A stretch of 64,000 nucleotides of DNA from an uncultured Clostridia bacterium (GCA_947581805.1 CANPVM010000005.1:24899-88898); one strand, 5' to 3'. Counted from the stretch's first letter, positions 18,100 to 28,226 are shown. Notes: generated by a model from the sequence alone, not told the origin. Numbers and translations are program-made.

Positions 18100-18751
18100 A
18101 TGATTTTAAAAAGATTAAAAGTAAATACAGCCTTAGGAGAACCAACTAATTGCTATATAGTAGAAGATGAAGAAAGTAAAGAAACCATGGTCATTGACCC
18201 AGGTGGAGAACCAGAAAAAATAATAGATATGTTAAATACTTTAGGAATTGATGAATTAAAATATATTTACTTAACCCATTGCCATGGAGACCACTTTGGA
18301 GCAATTTTAGAATTAAAAAAACAAAAGGGTGGAAAAGTATTAATTCACCGTGATGATGCAGAGGGCTTATATAATCCATCAATTAGTATGACATACTATA
18401 TTGGAATGGAAGATATAGAATTAGAAGCAGATTCTAGAGTAGATGAAGGAGATACCATTCATTTAGGAAAACTAGAATTTAAAGTAATTCATACCCCAGG
18501 GCACACCAAAGGTGGAAGCTGTTTATATTGCAAGGAACAAGCACTACTATTTTCAGGAGATACATTATTCAAAGGAACATGGGGCAGAACTGACCTGCCA
18601 ACCAGTAGCTTTCCAGACATCATTGCATCAATAACCAATAAACTTGCAATTTTACCAGATGATACCATAGTTTACCCTCGGTCATGGAAAATCAACAAGA
18701 ATAAAAGAAGAAGAGCCAATTTATTTAGCTTTAAGGCCAAGATTAGATTAA
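18100..18751 (+). CDS. Metallo-beta-lactamase-fold hydrolase, read through a +1 shift at CGG
   Basis: A glyoxalase II-like hydrolase. The zinc-binding motif THCHGDHFGA, IHTPGHTKGGSC and LLFSGDTLFKGTWGRTD are in the zero frame. The expected last zinc histidine in PGHG is out of frame: codons run TAC CCT CGG TCA. Skipping the C of CGG at 18679 gives TAC CCT GGT CAT GGA, and then 20 more codons ending at 18751, about 216 residues in total, the normal family length. Without the shift the product would lack the conserved GHG and end at 18765 with an unrelated basic tail. It lies between rel and hisS, where such a gene is usual in Firmicutes. Confidence 0.85.
18679..18682 (+). other. CGGT +1 frameshift site (MBL hydrolase)
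   Basis: Zero-frame context CCT CGG TCA; shifted context CCT (C) GGT CAT GGA restores the Pro-Gly-His-Gly motif. Confidence 0.75.
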
Positions 18752-18852
18752 AATGTCTTTTTTGAGGGACGTTAACCTCTGTATAAGATATCTCAAAAGG
18801 TATAAATGCACCCAAAGAAAACATTTCTCAAAGGACAAAAAGGAGTGATAAC

Positions 18853-20163
18853 ATGAACAAAGTAGAACCAAGAACTTTGCCAGGGTTTATGGAATTATTG
18901 CCAAAAGAGCAAATTCTATTTAATCAAATGAAAGAGAAAATTCAAAGAAATTATGAAAAATTTGGATTTTTACCAATTGATACACCAATTATTGAAATGG
19001 CAGATGTACTTTTAGCTAAAGCTGGAGGAGAAACAGAAAAGCAAATTTATCGTTTTCAAAAGGGAGAAAACGATTTGGCATTGCGTTTTGATTTAACTGT
19101 TCCTCTTGCTAAATATGTTACGGAATATTATAACGAACTTAGTTTTCCTTTCCGTCGATATCAAATTGGAAAAGTATATCGTGGAGAAAGACCACAAAAA
19201 GGAAGATTTCGTGAGTTTTATCAATGTGATATTGATATTATTGGTGATAATGAATTAAATATTATAAATGATGCCGAAATGCCAAGCGTTATTTATCATA
19301 CTATAAAGGAATTAGGTTTTGAAGACTTTACTATTTGCATGAACAATCGTAAATTATTAACAGGTTTATTTGAAGAAATGCAAGTAGAAGAAAAAGCAGT
19401 AGATATTATGCGCATTATTGATAAATTAGAAAAAATAGGCAAAGAAAATGTAATTGCTTATCTAAAAGATTTAGAAGTAGAAGATGAAAAAATTAACAAA
19501 ATTATGCAATTTATTGAAATTGAAGGAACGACAGATGAAAAATTACAAGCATTAGAAAACCTAAATTTCACAAGCGCAACATTTAACCAAGGTTTAGAAG
19601 AATTAAAAGAAGTAGTAAAATATGTTCGCATTTTTGGTATTCCAGATAGCAATTTTAAAGTAGATTTAACTATTGCAAGAGGTTTAGATTATTATACAGG
19701 AACCGTATATGAAACTTTCTTAAATGATTATCGTGAAATTGGAAGTGTATGTTCTGGTGGTCGTTACGACAATTTAGCAGAATACTATACTGATAAAAAA
19801 TTACCGGGAGTAGGTGTTTCTATTGGACTTACAAGGTTATTCTATAAATTAAACGAATTACAAGCAATGCAAGAAGCAGAAAAATCCATTGCAAAAGTAC
19901 TAGTTGTTTCAATGTTAGAAGATAAAACAAAAGCAGTAGAAGTAGCAACCGCTCTTAGAAAAGAAGAAATTCCAACAGAAGTTTATTTGGAAGACAAAAA
20001 AATAAAAGCCAAATTCAAATATGCAGATAAACTTGAAATTCCTTATGTTATTGTAATAGGAGAAGAAGAACTAGAAAACAACACAGTTACATTAAAAAAT
20101 ATGAAAACAGGAGAACAAGAAACATTAACATTAGATGAAATCATAAAAAAATGGAAACAGTAA
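18853..20163 (+). CDS. hisS: Histidyl-tRNA synthetase
   Basis: A 436-residue class II aminoacyl-tRNA synthetase. Motifs seen: GFMELLPKEQ near the N-terminus, the motif 2 region RRYQIGKVYRGERPQKGRFREFYQCD, the histidine loop ARGLDYYTGTVYE, and motif 3 GVGVSIGLTRL, followed by the anticodon-binding domain. It charges tRNA-His. No T-box leader fits in the 100-base gap upstream. A clear terminator follows. Confidence 0.96.
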   Translation: MNKVEPRTLPGFMELLPKEQILFNQMKEKIQRNYEKFGFLPIDTPIIEMADVLLAKAGGETEKQIYRFQKGENDLALRFDLTVPLAKYVTEYYNELSFPFRRYQIGKVYRGERPQKGRFREFYQCDIDIIGDNELNIINDAEMPSVIYHTIKELGFEDFTICMNNRKLLTGLFEEMQVEEKAVDIMRIIDKLEKIGKENVIAYLKDLEVEDEKINKIMQFIEIEGTTDEKLQALENLNFTSATFNQGLEELKEVVKYVRIFGIPDSNFKVDLTIARGLDYYTGTVYETFLNDYREIGSVCSGGRYDNLAEYYTDKKLPGVGVSIGLTRLFYKLNELQAMQEAEKSIAKVLVVSMLEDKTKAVEVATALRKEEIPTEVYLEDKKIKAKFKYADKLEIPYVIVIGEEELENNTVTLKNMKTGEQETLTLDEIIKKWKQ

Positions 20164-20194
20164 AATATACTTAGTGCAAATATAAAATTTAATG

Positions 20195-20229
20195 AAAAAA
20201 GGTAGAAATGGTTTATTTCTACCTTTTTT
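20195..20229 (+). terminator. Terminator of hisS
   Basis: 15-bp nearly perfect stem (AAAAAAGGTAGAAAT / ATTTCTACCTTTTTT) with a 5-base loop and T run. Confidence 0.9.
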
Positions 20230-20292
20230 ATATGAATAATCTACTATTTACATGCATATATTTATCTATAAGAGGTTTGTACAAAGGGGAAA

Positions 20293-21432
20293 ATGATGTT
20301 TAATGTAACGGTAATAAAAGCAAAAGATATAATAAAAAATGGAATAAAAATAATGATATTTCTTATTTTCTTATTTTTATTTCAAAGACTATTAACTTCT
20401 TCTAAAAAAGGTAAAATAGAGATACCTAAAATCATAGAAGAAGAAAGTTTAATTGGTTGTTTAGAAGAAACAATCCCAGCTATAAAGCAAGCCAATAGTT
20501 CTTCTGAAGAAAATTTAAAAAAAGAAATAGAAAATATAAATCCATTAAATTTAGTAGTAGGAATGCAATTAGATGCGATGAATCACTTGAAACTAAAGCA
20601 AATATCAGACTTACAAGAAACTATAGAAGAAAATCAAACAATACAGCAAGAAGAAATACAAGTAGAACAAGCACAAACAGGACTTCCTACACAAGTGTTA
20701 GAGAGTAATGTTCCATCTAAATTTACGAATGAATATAACGGAGTAAAAATAAAAAATGAAACAAAATACCAATTAACAGAAGAAATGCTAACACCAAACA
20801 TTAGTGTAAATAATCAAAATGTGTTAATTTTCCATACTCATACATGCGAAAGTTATACGCCAAGTGAAAACTTTCAGTATCAGCAAACAGGAACCTATCG
20901 AACGACAGACTTTAATTATAATGTTGTAAGAGTAGGGACAGAGCTTACAAATCAATTAATAAGTTATGGTTATAAAGTAATTCATGATAATACCTATCAT
21001 GATTATCCTGCTTATAGTGGCTCTTACGATAGGTCATTAACAACAGTTGAAAATCTATTAAAAGAACATACAGATACCGATGTTGTAATTGATTTACACC
21101 GAGACGCCATAGGTGACTATTCATATGCACCAACAGTGCAAATAGGAGAAGAACAAGCTGCACAAATGATGTTTGTAATAGGAACAGATGGGGGAGGATT
21201 AGAACATCCTAATTGGAATCAAAACTTGAAATTTGCAGTAAAAGTGCAAGAGAAGGCAAATGAATTATATCCTGGGTTATTTAAACCTATTATTTTAAGA
21301 AATAGTAGATACAACCAACACTTAACAAAAGCTGCTTGCATTATTGAAGTAGGTGCAACAGGAAATACAATGGAGCAATGTTTAAATAGTATGAAATATT
21401 TATCAAAAGTGATGAGTGAAGTTATGAAATAA
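20293..21432 (+). CDS. spoIIP: Stage II sporulation protein P
   Basis: A 379-residue protein with one N-terminal membrane segment (about residues 18-37), a variable linker, and a C-terminal SpoIIP amidase/endopeptidase domain: FHTHTCESYTPSE, NTYHDYPAYSGSYDRS, VIDLHRDAIGDY and a late glutamate in AACIIEVGATGN supply the zinc ligands and acid. In sporulation SpoIIP degrades septal peptidoglycan during engulfment with SpoIID and SpoIIM. In Bacillus it is under sigma-E; the sequence around 20233-20262 (GAATAAT, then CATATATT) is a weak sigma-E candidate. This gene is strong evidence for a spore former. Confidence 0.93.
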   Translation: MMFNVTVIKAKDIIKNGIKIMIFLIFLFLFQRLLTSSKKGKIEIPKIIEEESLIGCLEETIPAIKQANSSSEENLKKEIENINPLNLVVGMQLDAMNHLKLKQISDLQETIEENQTIQQEEIQVEQAQTGLPTQVLESNVPSKFTNEYNGVKIKNETKYQLTEEMLTPNISVNNQNVLIFHTHTCESYTPSENFQYQQTGTYRTTDFNYNVVRVGTELTNQLISYGYKVIHDNTYHDYPAYSGSYDRSLTTVENLLKEHTDTDVVIDLHRDAIGDYSYAPTVQIGEEQAAQMMFVIGTDGGGLEHPNWNQNLKFAVKVQEKANELYPGLFKPIILRNSRYNQHLTKAACIIEVGATGNTMEQCLNSMKYLSKVMSEVMK

Positions 21433-21477
21433 AAAATCAGCTTTTACTTAATTAAAAGTACTTTCTTATAATATAAA

Positions 21478-21537
21478 ACAAAGCGAGCCTAAACTTTATT
21501 AAATTTGCATTTAATAAAAATGATAGGCTCGCTTTGT
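21478..21537. terminator. Long compound inverted repeat between spoIIP and a zinc-ribbon gene
   Basis: Outer 14-bp perfect arms (21478-21491 and 21524-21537) enclose a second 10-bp perfect hairpin (TTTATTAAAT / ATTTAATAAA). The 60 bases fold almost end to end. Probably a bidirectional terminator for the two convergent genes; its length is also compatible with a small dispersed repeat. Confidence 0.65.
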
Positions 21538-21542
21538 CTGTG

Positions 21543-21725
21543 TCAGTTGTCTACTGCGGAAATTTCTTTCTTAGGTACATTCAAAAGAACATTTGGAAAG
21601 TTGGTATATTCATGGCCGCATTCACATTTTGTACTGCTGTCATTGAACTCGTCAACTGTTCCGTCAAACCTTTTATGAACTGTTACTTTTCCGCATTCAG
21701 GGCATACTGTTTTTACATTTGACAT
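21543..21725 (-). CDS. Small zinc-ribbon protein
   Basis: A 60-residue protein with two paired-cysteine knuckles (VCPECGKVTVHKRF and TKCECGHEYTNFP), the pattern of a zinc ribbon. A good ribosome site (rev. AGGAGG) precedes the ATG at 21725. No family assignment beyond this. It abuts the long inverted repeat at its 3' end and is followed upstream by a decayed region, so it may be part of an old insertion. Confidence 0.6.
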   Translation of the reverse strand: MSNVKTVCPECGKVTVHKRFDGTVDEFNDSSTKCECGHEYTNFPNVLLNVPKKEISAVDN

Positions 21726-21847
21726 AATTTCTACCTCCTAAAATTTTCGGAGGTTTTGGCCCCCGAATTATAATAATATATTGGGGTACCAATAAAATTT
21801 ATACACTAATTATATCATAATTTTATGTAAAATGCAATAATTCTAAT

Positions 21848-22018
21848 ATGGATTTATATACCCTTATAAAAACATTTTGCAATCAAGAATGCTATCGTGA
21901 ACTGATGGTGTCTTATTATCCAATGTTACCTCCTTTGGAACATACTGTTCCATTTGAAGAAGCAGATTACATTTTGTATATGCATATCTTGCAATTTGGC
22001 CAGTGGATGGATGCTTAA
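21848..22018 (+). CDS. Short orphan ORF or gene remnant (56 codons)
   Basis: An open frame reading MDLYTLIKTFCNQECYRE and ending in QWMDA. It has no visible ribosome site and lies in a stretch of degraded coding-like sequence. The composition looks protein-coding, but I recognise no family. Probably a remnant. Confidence 0.3.
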   Translation: MDLYTLIKTFCNQECYRELMVSYYPMLPPLEHTVPFEEADYILYMHILQFGQWMDA

Positions 22019-22047
22019 ATAAGTGTAAATTCTGTCGAAGGTCTTAC

Positions 22048-22249
22048 ATGGAAATAAAGTTTGAAAGCCTTAGTTTAGATACGATTCGGGCAAATCTTGA
22101 CATGATAAGATATTTATTTAATTGATAGTTATGATGAAGTAGAAGAAATTGAATTCCCCATAGGTATGGGTGATAATCCTTATGACTTTACAATGGATTG
22201 CTACAAGTTTTACAAAAGACCTCTTTCTAAAAAAGCATTAAAGAAATAG
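22048..22249 (+). pseudogene. Broken small gene
   Basis: The frame beginning MEIKFESLSLDTIRANLDMI stops at 22125, and a second frame offset by one base continues with coding-like sequence (SYDEVEEIEFPIGMGDNPYD) to a stop at 22249. The lesion is near 22121-22126, at an AATTGATAG context, not at a CGG codon, so it is unlike the recoding sites elsewhere. A CGGG codon occurs upstream of the lesion. Best read as a decayed gene. Confidence 0.4.
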
Positions 22250-22358
22250 AAAGAATAAATAACCTTAACAAATGTTGAGAGAAATATGGTCTGCTTCCTG
22301 TGCATGAAGAAATGTATTTTATCAATGGGGTTAATGTGGAATAATTATTCCATTTGTA

Positions 22359-22526
22359 TAGCACAAGATTAATTTTCAATCTTGTGCTATATTCATATTA
22401 ATTATAATACATACTGAAAATAAAAAAATACCATTCTTTTTCAGAATGGTATTTTTTCTATACGTTCTATTTTTCAATAACTATGATATAAAAAATGTAA
22501 AAGAGTGCTTTGATACACTCTTTTAC
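22359..22526. terminator. Cluster of three strong hairpins
   Basis: Perfect or near-perfect stems at 22359-22389, 22422-22458 and 22497-22526. The middle one has A-rich and T-rich flanks on both sides, fitting a bidirectional terminator. Together they seal the decayed patch from the minus-strand gene ending at 22544. Confidence 0.6.
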
Positions 22527-22543
22527 GTTTTGATACCATAGTT

Positions 22544-22942
22544 TTAATTTAAGACTATGGGTGCTGTTTGTTGATTAGTAATAATCTCCGTTGCAGTTTC
22601 TCTACGAATACGGCGAAGGGAAAAAGAGTTATCTCCCTGTTTGCTTTTCTCGACGACGTAGATAAGTCGAGGACGCAATTTAGGTTTGTAATGATACATT
22701 AACCCTCCTGTGCTTTGCGAATGATAATCCTGACAATAACCAAGATATAAAGTGCCGTTCTCTTCTGATATAATTCTCCACCTTTTAATAATTTGTTCAG
22801 CAGGTAAAAGAATCACATCTCCAACATTCACTTTAAGTACCAGAATTTTTGCTTCAGGATTACCTTTTGTTATCCGGTTGAATAAATGTCTGTCGTCTTC
22901 GTGGCAAAGAATAGCATCTTGCCTGTTGTAATTACCTTTCAT
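22544..22942 (-). CDS. Orphan 132-residue protein (CGG read in frame)
   Basis: I start this at 22942 (MKGNYNRQDAIL), which follows a CAGGAGGTTTG ribosome site; an upstream in-frame ATG has no such site. The protein is basic in its C-terminal third (KLRPRLIYVVEKSKQG, LRRIRRETATEI). No known family recognised. It contains Arg encoded by CGG in LFNRITKG (CGG ATA), which must be read without a shift. Codon use is richer in G/C than neighbours. One of seven orphans with this property. Confidence 0.55.
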   Translation of the reverse strand: MKGNYNRQDAILCHEDDRHLFNRITKGNPEAKILVLKVNVGDVILLPAEQIIKRWRIISEENGTLYLGYCQDYHSQSTGGLMYHYKPKLRPRLIYVVEKSKQGDNSFSLRRIRRETATEIITNQQTAPIVLN

Positions 22943-23260
22943 GTAAACAAACCTCCTGTACTTTTTTAGGTGAAATAAGTATATCACAAATTTATGCTAA
23001 TATCAATAGTTTTAACCAATTCACATAAAAACAGCTGTTTTTATTTCTTTAAACAAGTTGCTTTTTTAAGTTTCTTTTAAATGTGTTGATAAACTTGATA
23101 AGAAACGGCTGACATTCCACTTTTACTATTAGATATATTTATATTTGGTAAAAAAATGTAACAATTTAATAATACAGATGAAGTCATGGTGTCGCGAATT
23201 ATCAGCATAAAATAAAAAGAGGTCTTTATAGAACACTAAATCCTATAAAAACATCCAGAC

Positions 23261-23343
23261 TGGTGCGGATGAGAGGACTTGAACCCCCACCCTTTCGGAC
23301 TAGATCCTAAGTCTAGCGCGTCTGCCAGTTTCGCCACATCCGC
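23261..23343 (-). tRNA. tRNA-Leu (anticodon UAG)
   Basis: On the minus strand the sequence begins GCGGATGTGGCGAAACTGGC, has anticodon loop around TAG (flanked by ACT and GA), a T arm GGGGGTTCAAGTCC and a 3' acceptor strand CATCCGC followed by encoded ACCA. Length including CCA is 83 bases with a long variable arm, as expected for tRNA-Leu. It would read CUA codons. It is a single tRNA gene with no neighbours. Confidence 0.92.
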
Positions 23344-23501
23344 ATCTTTATCTTATCGACAATATTTATATTAGCACATTTTTATGCGTCATGTCAATAC
23401 ATACAAATAAAATTATCAAAAAAATTTTAAAATGAGTATAAACACTTGATAAAATCGCATATGAGAAATATAATACAATAAAAATAAAAAAAGGAATAAA
23501 G

Positions 23502-25230
23502 ATGAATAAAATAAAGAAAAACACAATAAAAATATTAACAATGCTATTTTTTGTCACTACTATTTTTCTATACAGCAATCAGGTACAAGCAGCAGGAGTA
23601 GATGGAACAACCATTGTATTAAACCCACGGTCATGGAGGAACTTGGGTAGGATGTGCCAATGGAAATAAAGGATTAGTAGAAAAAGACCTTACTTTAAAA
23701 ATAGCCAAATATTTAGAAAAACAGTTAAAACAATATTATGGAGTGAAAGTTATTTTAACACATGATGGCGTAAACTTTCCTAATAATGATGCAGGAGATT
23801 TAGCAGCAAGGGCTATGATAGCAAGAAACAATCATGCTGATTTATATGTTAGTCTTCACATTAATGATACAACCGACAAAAACGTAGAAGGAGCTTATGT
23901 ATATGTAACTAGTAGAACAGAACTTCCAAAATATAAAGAAGGAATGACGATTTTAGGAAATAAGATATTAAATAATTTAAATAAATTAGGAATTCACAAT
24001 AATGGTGTTATCAATGATATATTATGTCAAGACCATGAACCTAAATATCAATATTATGACGGAAGCCAAGCGGATTATTATGCTGATATTCGACATGCCA
24101 TGCGTGGTGATACTTTAGATGATTTAGGAGAAGATTTTTCAGATGGTTCTGGAATTCCTACTGTATTAATTGAACATTGTTATATGAATAATAGTCATGA
24201 TGTAACATTTTTAGATTCGGAAGAAGATTTACAAAAATTAGCAAAGGCAGATGGAGATGCTATTATTGAATATTTGCAACTAAGACCAAAAGATGAGGTA
24301 GTAGCAAGTATGATAGTAGATAAAGAAAATATTAATTTATTACCAAACCAAACAGCTAAAGTAACAGCAACAGTAGGACCAGATACAGCAAAAAATAAAC
24401 AAATAAAATGGACTAGTAATAATGAAAAAATAGCAACGGTAGAGCAAAATGGAAATATAACAGCAATAGGGGTAGGAGTAGCAAATATAAGTGCAACTTC
24501 TGTAGATAATCCTAATATTGTAAAAAAAATACGAGTCAATGTGGAAGATTATGCAGTAAAATTCCCAAAAGAAAAAGATTATATTTTAGTAGGAGATTCT
24601 AAGATATTAAATGTTACAGTTTCTCCAAGCTGGATAGAAAATAAAACAATCGTATGGGAAAGTGATAATGAAGATATTATTGAAATATCTCAAGATGGAA
24701 AAATAAAAGCAAAAAAAGAAGGAACAGCAACTATAAAAGTTACTTGGAAAGAGCAAAATTTATCCAAACAAATAGAAATAGAGGCAATTCAGTTAGATAA
24801 AAATACAAAAATAGAAATACAAAAATATAAAATTGCAGGTCAATACATTAGTAAAATAGGAGAAAAAGTAACACAAAAAGAATTTTTAAATAATATCATC
24901 GTTAGCAATAATTTAATAGTTCAAATAGAAAATCAATCTAAAGAACAAACATGGATAGGAACAAATACAAAAGTAAAAATAAAACATAAGGATTTTGACA
25001 TTTTATTAAAAGAGTATATTTGTATGATATATGGTGATGTAAATGGTGACGGGAAAATATCTGCACTAGACTATGCATACATTAAAAACGATATTATGGA
25101 TGTACAAAAAATTACAGACTTAAACCAGAAAGAAGCAGCAGACATAAATGATGATGGAAAGATATCTGCATTAGATTATGCCTATATTAAAAATCATATT
25201 ATGGATGTGCAAAAAATTACATTAAAATAA
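23502..25230 (+). CDS. Secreted N-acetylmuramoyl-L-alanine amidase with Ig-like and dockerin domains, read through a +1 shift at CGG
   Basis: The start is ATG 23502 after AAGGAA. A signal peptide (about residues 1-30, ending NQVQA) precedes an Amidase_3 domain. The first zinc-binding motif NPGHGG is split: codons read AAC CCA CGG TCA TGG. Skipping the C at 23628 gives CCA GGT CAT GGA GGA and joins the rest of the enzyme, with EKDLTL, SLHINDT and the catalytic IEHCYMNN. Without the shift translation ends at 23669 after 55 residues. Two Big_2-type Ig-like repeats follow, then a two-repeat type I dockerin (GDVNGDGKISALDYAYIKND and DINDDGKISALDYAYIKNH). The total is about 575 residues. It should cut amide bonds in peptidoglycan while docked to a cohesin. 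Confidence 0.85.
23628..23631 (+). other. CGGT +1 frameshift site (amidase)
   Basis: Zero frame CCA CGG TCA; shifted CCA (C) GGT CAT GGA restores the zinc-binding Gly-His-Gly of Amidase_3. The ten bases from CGG onward match the MBL hydrolase site. Confidence 0.75.
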
Positions 25231-25246
25231 TAGTAGGAGATAAGAA

Positions 25247-26209
25247 ATGAAAGAAAAATTTATAAAATTATACATATTAGTTATTATTATTAGTTTAGCA
25301 ATTTTCCCTACAACGATACAAGCAGCTAGCTTTGGACTAAGTAGTAATAAAAAAGAAGTGACCGTAGGAGAAAGCTTTACTGTTACAATTTCTGGTATTT
25401 ATGGAAAAGTTAAAATATCTGGAAGTAATGTACAACTATCAATTAGTGGCTCTACTTTCATAGAAACAGGTTCACTTAGTATAACGGCTACTACAAAATC
25501 TACAGGAATAGCAACAGTAACAGTTACCCCTCAAGATGCAGCAACAACAGGAGCAAATCCTCAAGAAGTAACAGGGGCAAAGTCTGTTAGTGTCAATGTA
25601 AAAGAAAAAGAAAAAGAAGTTGAACAAGTAACACCGGTTAAACCTCAACAAACCACTCCTAAAAAACCAACTACAACTACAACACAAGCACCTACTACAA
25701 ATACTGAACAGCCAAAAACAGAAGATAATTTCTATATAAATAAAATTGTTTTAAAGGGAGTAAAAGAAACGGAAGAAAAAGTAGATATAAGTTTATCGCC
25801 AGAATTCCAAAAAGATATTTATGAATATACATGCAATGTAGCAGGAGATATTCATAAACTTGAAATAGAAAAAGAAGCAGGAAATTATACAAATTCTATT
25901 ATTGTAACAGGACTAGAAGAATTAAAAGAAGGAGAAAATATAATAACTCTTCAACTTTCAGCAGAAGACCACGAAGCAAAGACATATACCATTAAAGTAA
26001 TAAAAGAAAAACAAGAAGTAATAGAAACAGTAGCACCAGTCGAAGAAAATAAAGAAGAAAATTTCCAAAAGCAAGAAGAAAAAGTAAAAATGATTTCTAT
26101 GCCATTATGGGTATTTATCATAATGCAAATATTTATTATTATAATAGAAGTGAGCATTATTTATTTTATACCATGGCAACAATTATGGAAAAATATATCG
26201 CACCAATAA
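25247..26209 (+). CDS. Surface protein with Ig-like and cadherin-like beta-sandwich domains
   Basis: A 320-residue protein starting 16 bases after the amidase stop, so probably in the same operon. A signal peptide (about 1-26, IQAASFG) leads into a beta-rich Ig/cohesin-like domain (SNKKEVTVGESFTVTISG), a Thr/Pro/Gln-rich linker (about 125-155), a cadherin-like beta-sandwich domain (about 160-250; LSPEFQKDIYEYTCNV) and a C-terminal membrane helix ending near WQQLWKNISHQ. It is likely membrane-anchored and could hold the dockerin-bearing amidase at the surface; binding is inference from operon and fold. Confidence 0.75.
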   Translation: MKEKFIKLYILVIIISLAIFPTTIQAASFGLSSNKKEVTVGESFTVTISGIYGKVKISGSNVQLSISGSTFIETGSLSITATTKSTGIATVTVTPQDAATTGANPQEVTGAKSVSVNVKEKEKEVEQVTPVKPQQTTPKKPTTTTTQAPTTNTEQPKTEDNFYINKIVLKGVKETEEKVDISLSPEFQKDIYEYTCNVAGDIHKLEIEKEAGNYTNSIIVTGLEELKEGENIITLQLSAEDHEAKTYTIKVIKEKQEVIETVAPVEENKEENFQKQEEKVKMISMPLWVFIIMQIFIIIIEVSIIYFIPWQQLWKNISHQ

Positions 26210-26212
26210 ACG

Positions 26213-26239
26213 AAGAGGTTGCTCTATTTGCAACCTCTT
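26213..26239. terminator. Bidirectional terminator between the surface protein and asnB
   Basis: Perfect AAGAGGTTGC / GCAACCTCTT stem with a 7-base loop between the two convergent stop codons. Confidence 0.8.
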
Positions 26240-26244
26240 AAATT

Positions 26245-28098
26245 TTACAATTCAATCTTTGGCTGATACCTCTCAAGCCACATATTTACTTGGCAAAGGT
26301 AAGCCATAAGTTGAGGACCGGTCATTAACTGACCAAACCAAGGTCTTGTAAAGGCTTTGCCATCTGTTTCTAAAATTTCTAAAATATATTCTCTATTAAG
26401 TAAATCATTAATAGGAGCATTTGTATCTTCCATAATTTTGGTTAGCATTCCTTTTACAGCATTTAAATAAGTAGGATTCCAAGTTTTAGGGTAAGGGCTT
26501 TTCTTTCTATCTACAATTTCAGAAGGTAAAATATCCTTCATAATATAACGAAGCAAGCCTTTTTCTCTACCATTCAATGCCTTAATTTCCCAAGGAATAT
26601 TCCAAACGTATTGAGCTAAACGATAATCGCAAAAAGGAACACGAAGTTCAAAACCATTATACATAGCCATTTTATCACTTCTATCTAAAAGCGTCTGCAT
26701 AAACCAATTTAAAGTTAGATGAGAAATTTTTCTTTTTTCTGCTGTTTCTTTAGAATCAGAATCTAAAATAGTAACTTCATCTAAACTTTCATTATAGCGA
26801 TAATCAATATAATCCTTTAAATTAACTTCTTTACTAATAGTAGGGTTTAGTAATTCTTGTCTTTCTTTAATTGCAATAGACCAAGGAAAAGTGTTGCTAT
26901 TTAAAGCATCTTCACGGAAAAACCAAGGGTAGCCTCCAAAAATTTCATCTGCACATTCACCTGTTAAAGAAACAGTAGCTTCAGGCTTTACATTTTTGCA
27001 AAATAGAAGTAGGGAAGAATCCACATCTGCCATACCTGGGTAATCTCTTGCAATCATAGCATCTTCTAAAGCCTTCGCAAGCTCAGGTGTATCTAACACC
27101 ACTGTTTTGTGGTTCGTATTTAGTTTTCTTTGCATAATATCAATATAGAATTTATCAGAATTTGGCTGAAAATCAGTCTTTTGAAAATTTTTATCATTAT
27201 CCACATAGTCTACAGAAAAAGTATTAAGTGGTGGAAGATTATGCTCTTTGCAATAATTTGAAGCATATAACGTAATAATACTAGAATCTAGCCCGCCAGA
27301 TAGAAAGGTGCATAAAGGAACATCTGAAACCAGTTGCCTTTTAATAGCATCTTCTAACAAAAACCTTACTTTCTCACAAGTAGTACCAAAACTATCAGTG
27401 TGAGGCTTACTTTCAAGCTTCCAATACCTTTCTATATGAAGGCCATCTTTATTAAAAATACCAAAGTGAGCAGGGCGTAGCTCAAAAATATCCTTAAAAA
27501 TACCATTTCCAGAAGTGTGGCAAGGACCAAGTCCAAACAATTCGCAAATTCCTTCTTTTTCAATTACAACAGGAATATGAGGAAAAGCAAAAATGGATTT
27601 TACTTCAGATGCAAAAATAAAATAATCATCTTTTATACAATAATAAAAAGGCTTTACACCAAAATGGTCTCTTGCAAAAAATAATTCTTGTTTCTTCTCA
27701 TTCCAAATAGCAAAAGAAAAAATACCATTTAATTTATGAACAACGCTATTTCCCCAATAAATATAACTTTTTAGAAGCACTTCTGTATCAGAGTGTCCAT
27801 CAAAACAAAAGTTAGCCTCTATTAACTCTTTTCTTAAATCTTCTGTATTATACAATTGACCATTATAAATAATAGTATAAGTATTATTTTCATATTGGCA
27901 AGTCATAGGTTGCTTGCCGCCTTCTGGGTCAACCACAATTAAACGTTTATGACCAAGAAGAGCATGCTTATTGTAAAAAATGCCATCTTCATCAGGACCA
28001 CGCCTTGCAATTTTTGACATCATATTAGATAATACATTTTTATATTTTTCTTGTTCTAACTCTTGTTTTAAATTAACAAAACCAACAATTCCACACAT
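26245..28098 (-). CDS. asnB: Asparagine synthase (glutamine-hydrolysing)
   Basis: A 617-residue protein with an N-terminal Ntn glutaminase domain (mature Cys2 in MCGIVGFVN; RRGPDEDG; GHKRLIVVDP) and a C-terminal ATP-pyrophosphatase synthetase domain (LSGGLDSSIITLYA, LTGECADEIFGGYPWFF, MAMYNGFELRVPFCDYRL). It makes asparagine from aspartate, glutamine and ATP. It has an AGGAGGTTTTTT ribosome site. A strong unrelated promoter and ncRNA lie upstream on the opposite strand. Confidence 0.95.
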   Translation of the reverse strand: MCGIVGFVNLKQELEQEKYKNVLSNMMSKIARRGPDEDGIFYNKHALLGHKRLIVVDPEGGKQPMTCQYENNTYTIIYNGQLYNTEDLRKELIEANFCFDGHSDTEVLLKSYIYWGNSVVHKLNGIFSFAIWNEKKQELFFARDHFGVKPFYYCIKDDYFIFASEVKSIFAFPHIPVVIEKEGICELFGLGPCHTSGNGIFKDIFELRPAHFGIFNKDGLHIERYWKLESKPHTDSFGTTCEKVRFLLEDAIKRQLVSDVPLCTFLSGGLDSSIITLYASNYCKEHNLPPLNTFSVDYVDNDKNFQKTDFQPNSDKFYIDIMQRKLNTNHKTVVLDTPELAKALEDAMIARDYPGMADVDSSLLLFCKNVKPEATVSLTGECADEIFGGYPWFFREDALNSNTFPWSIAIKERQELLNPTISKEVNLKDYIDYRYNESLDEVTILDSDSKETAEKRKISHLTLNWFMQTLLDRSDKMAMYNGFELRVPFCDYRLAQYVWNIPWEIKALNGREKGLLRYIMKDILPSEIVDRKKSPYPKTWNPTYLNAVKGMLTKIMEDTNAPINDLLNREYILEILETDGKAFTRPWFGQLMTGPQLMAYLCQVNMWLERYQPKIEL

Positions 28099-28226
28099 TA
28101 TGATAAAAAACCTCCTAATATAGTAATGTAAAGCAAAACTTAAAATTACTATTTTTAATTTTTTCTGAAATATAATTTTCTTCCTTTAATAATATATACA
28201 AAATGCGGAAAATGTTACATATTTGC

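Noticed and set aside
18752..18852. T-box leader upstream of hisS
   Set aside because: The gap is only about 100 bases and lacks the conserved T-box sequence.
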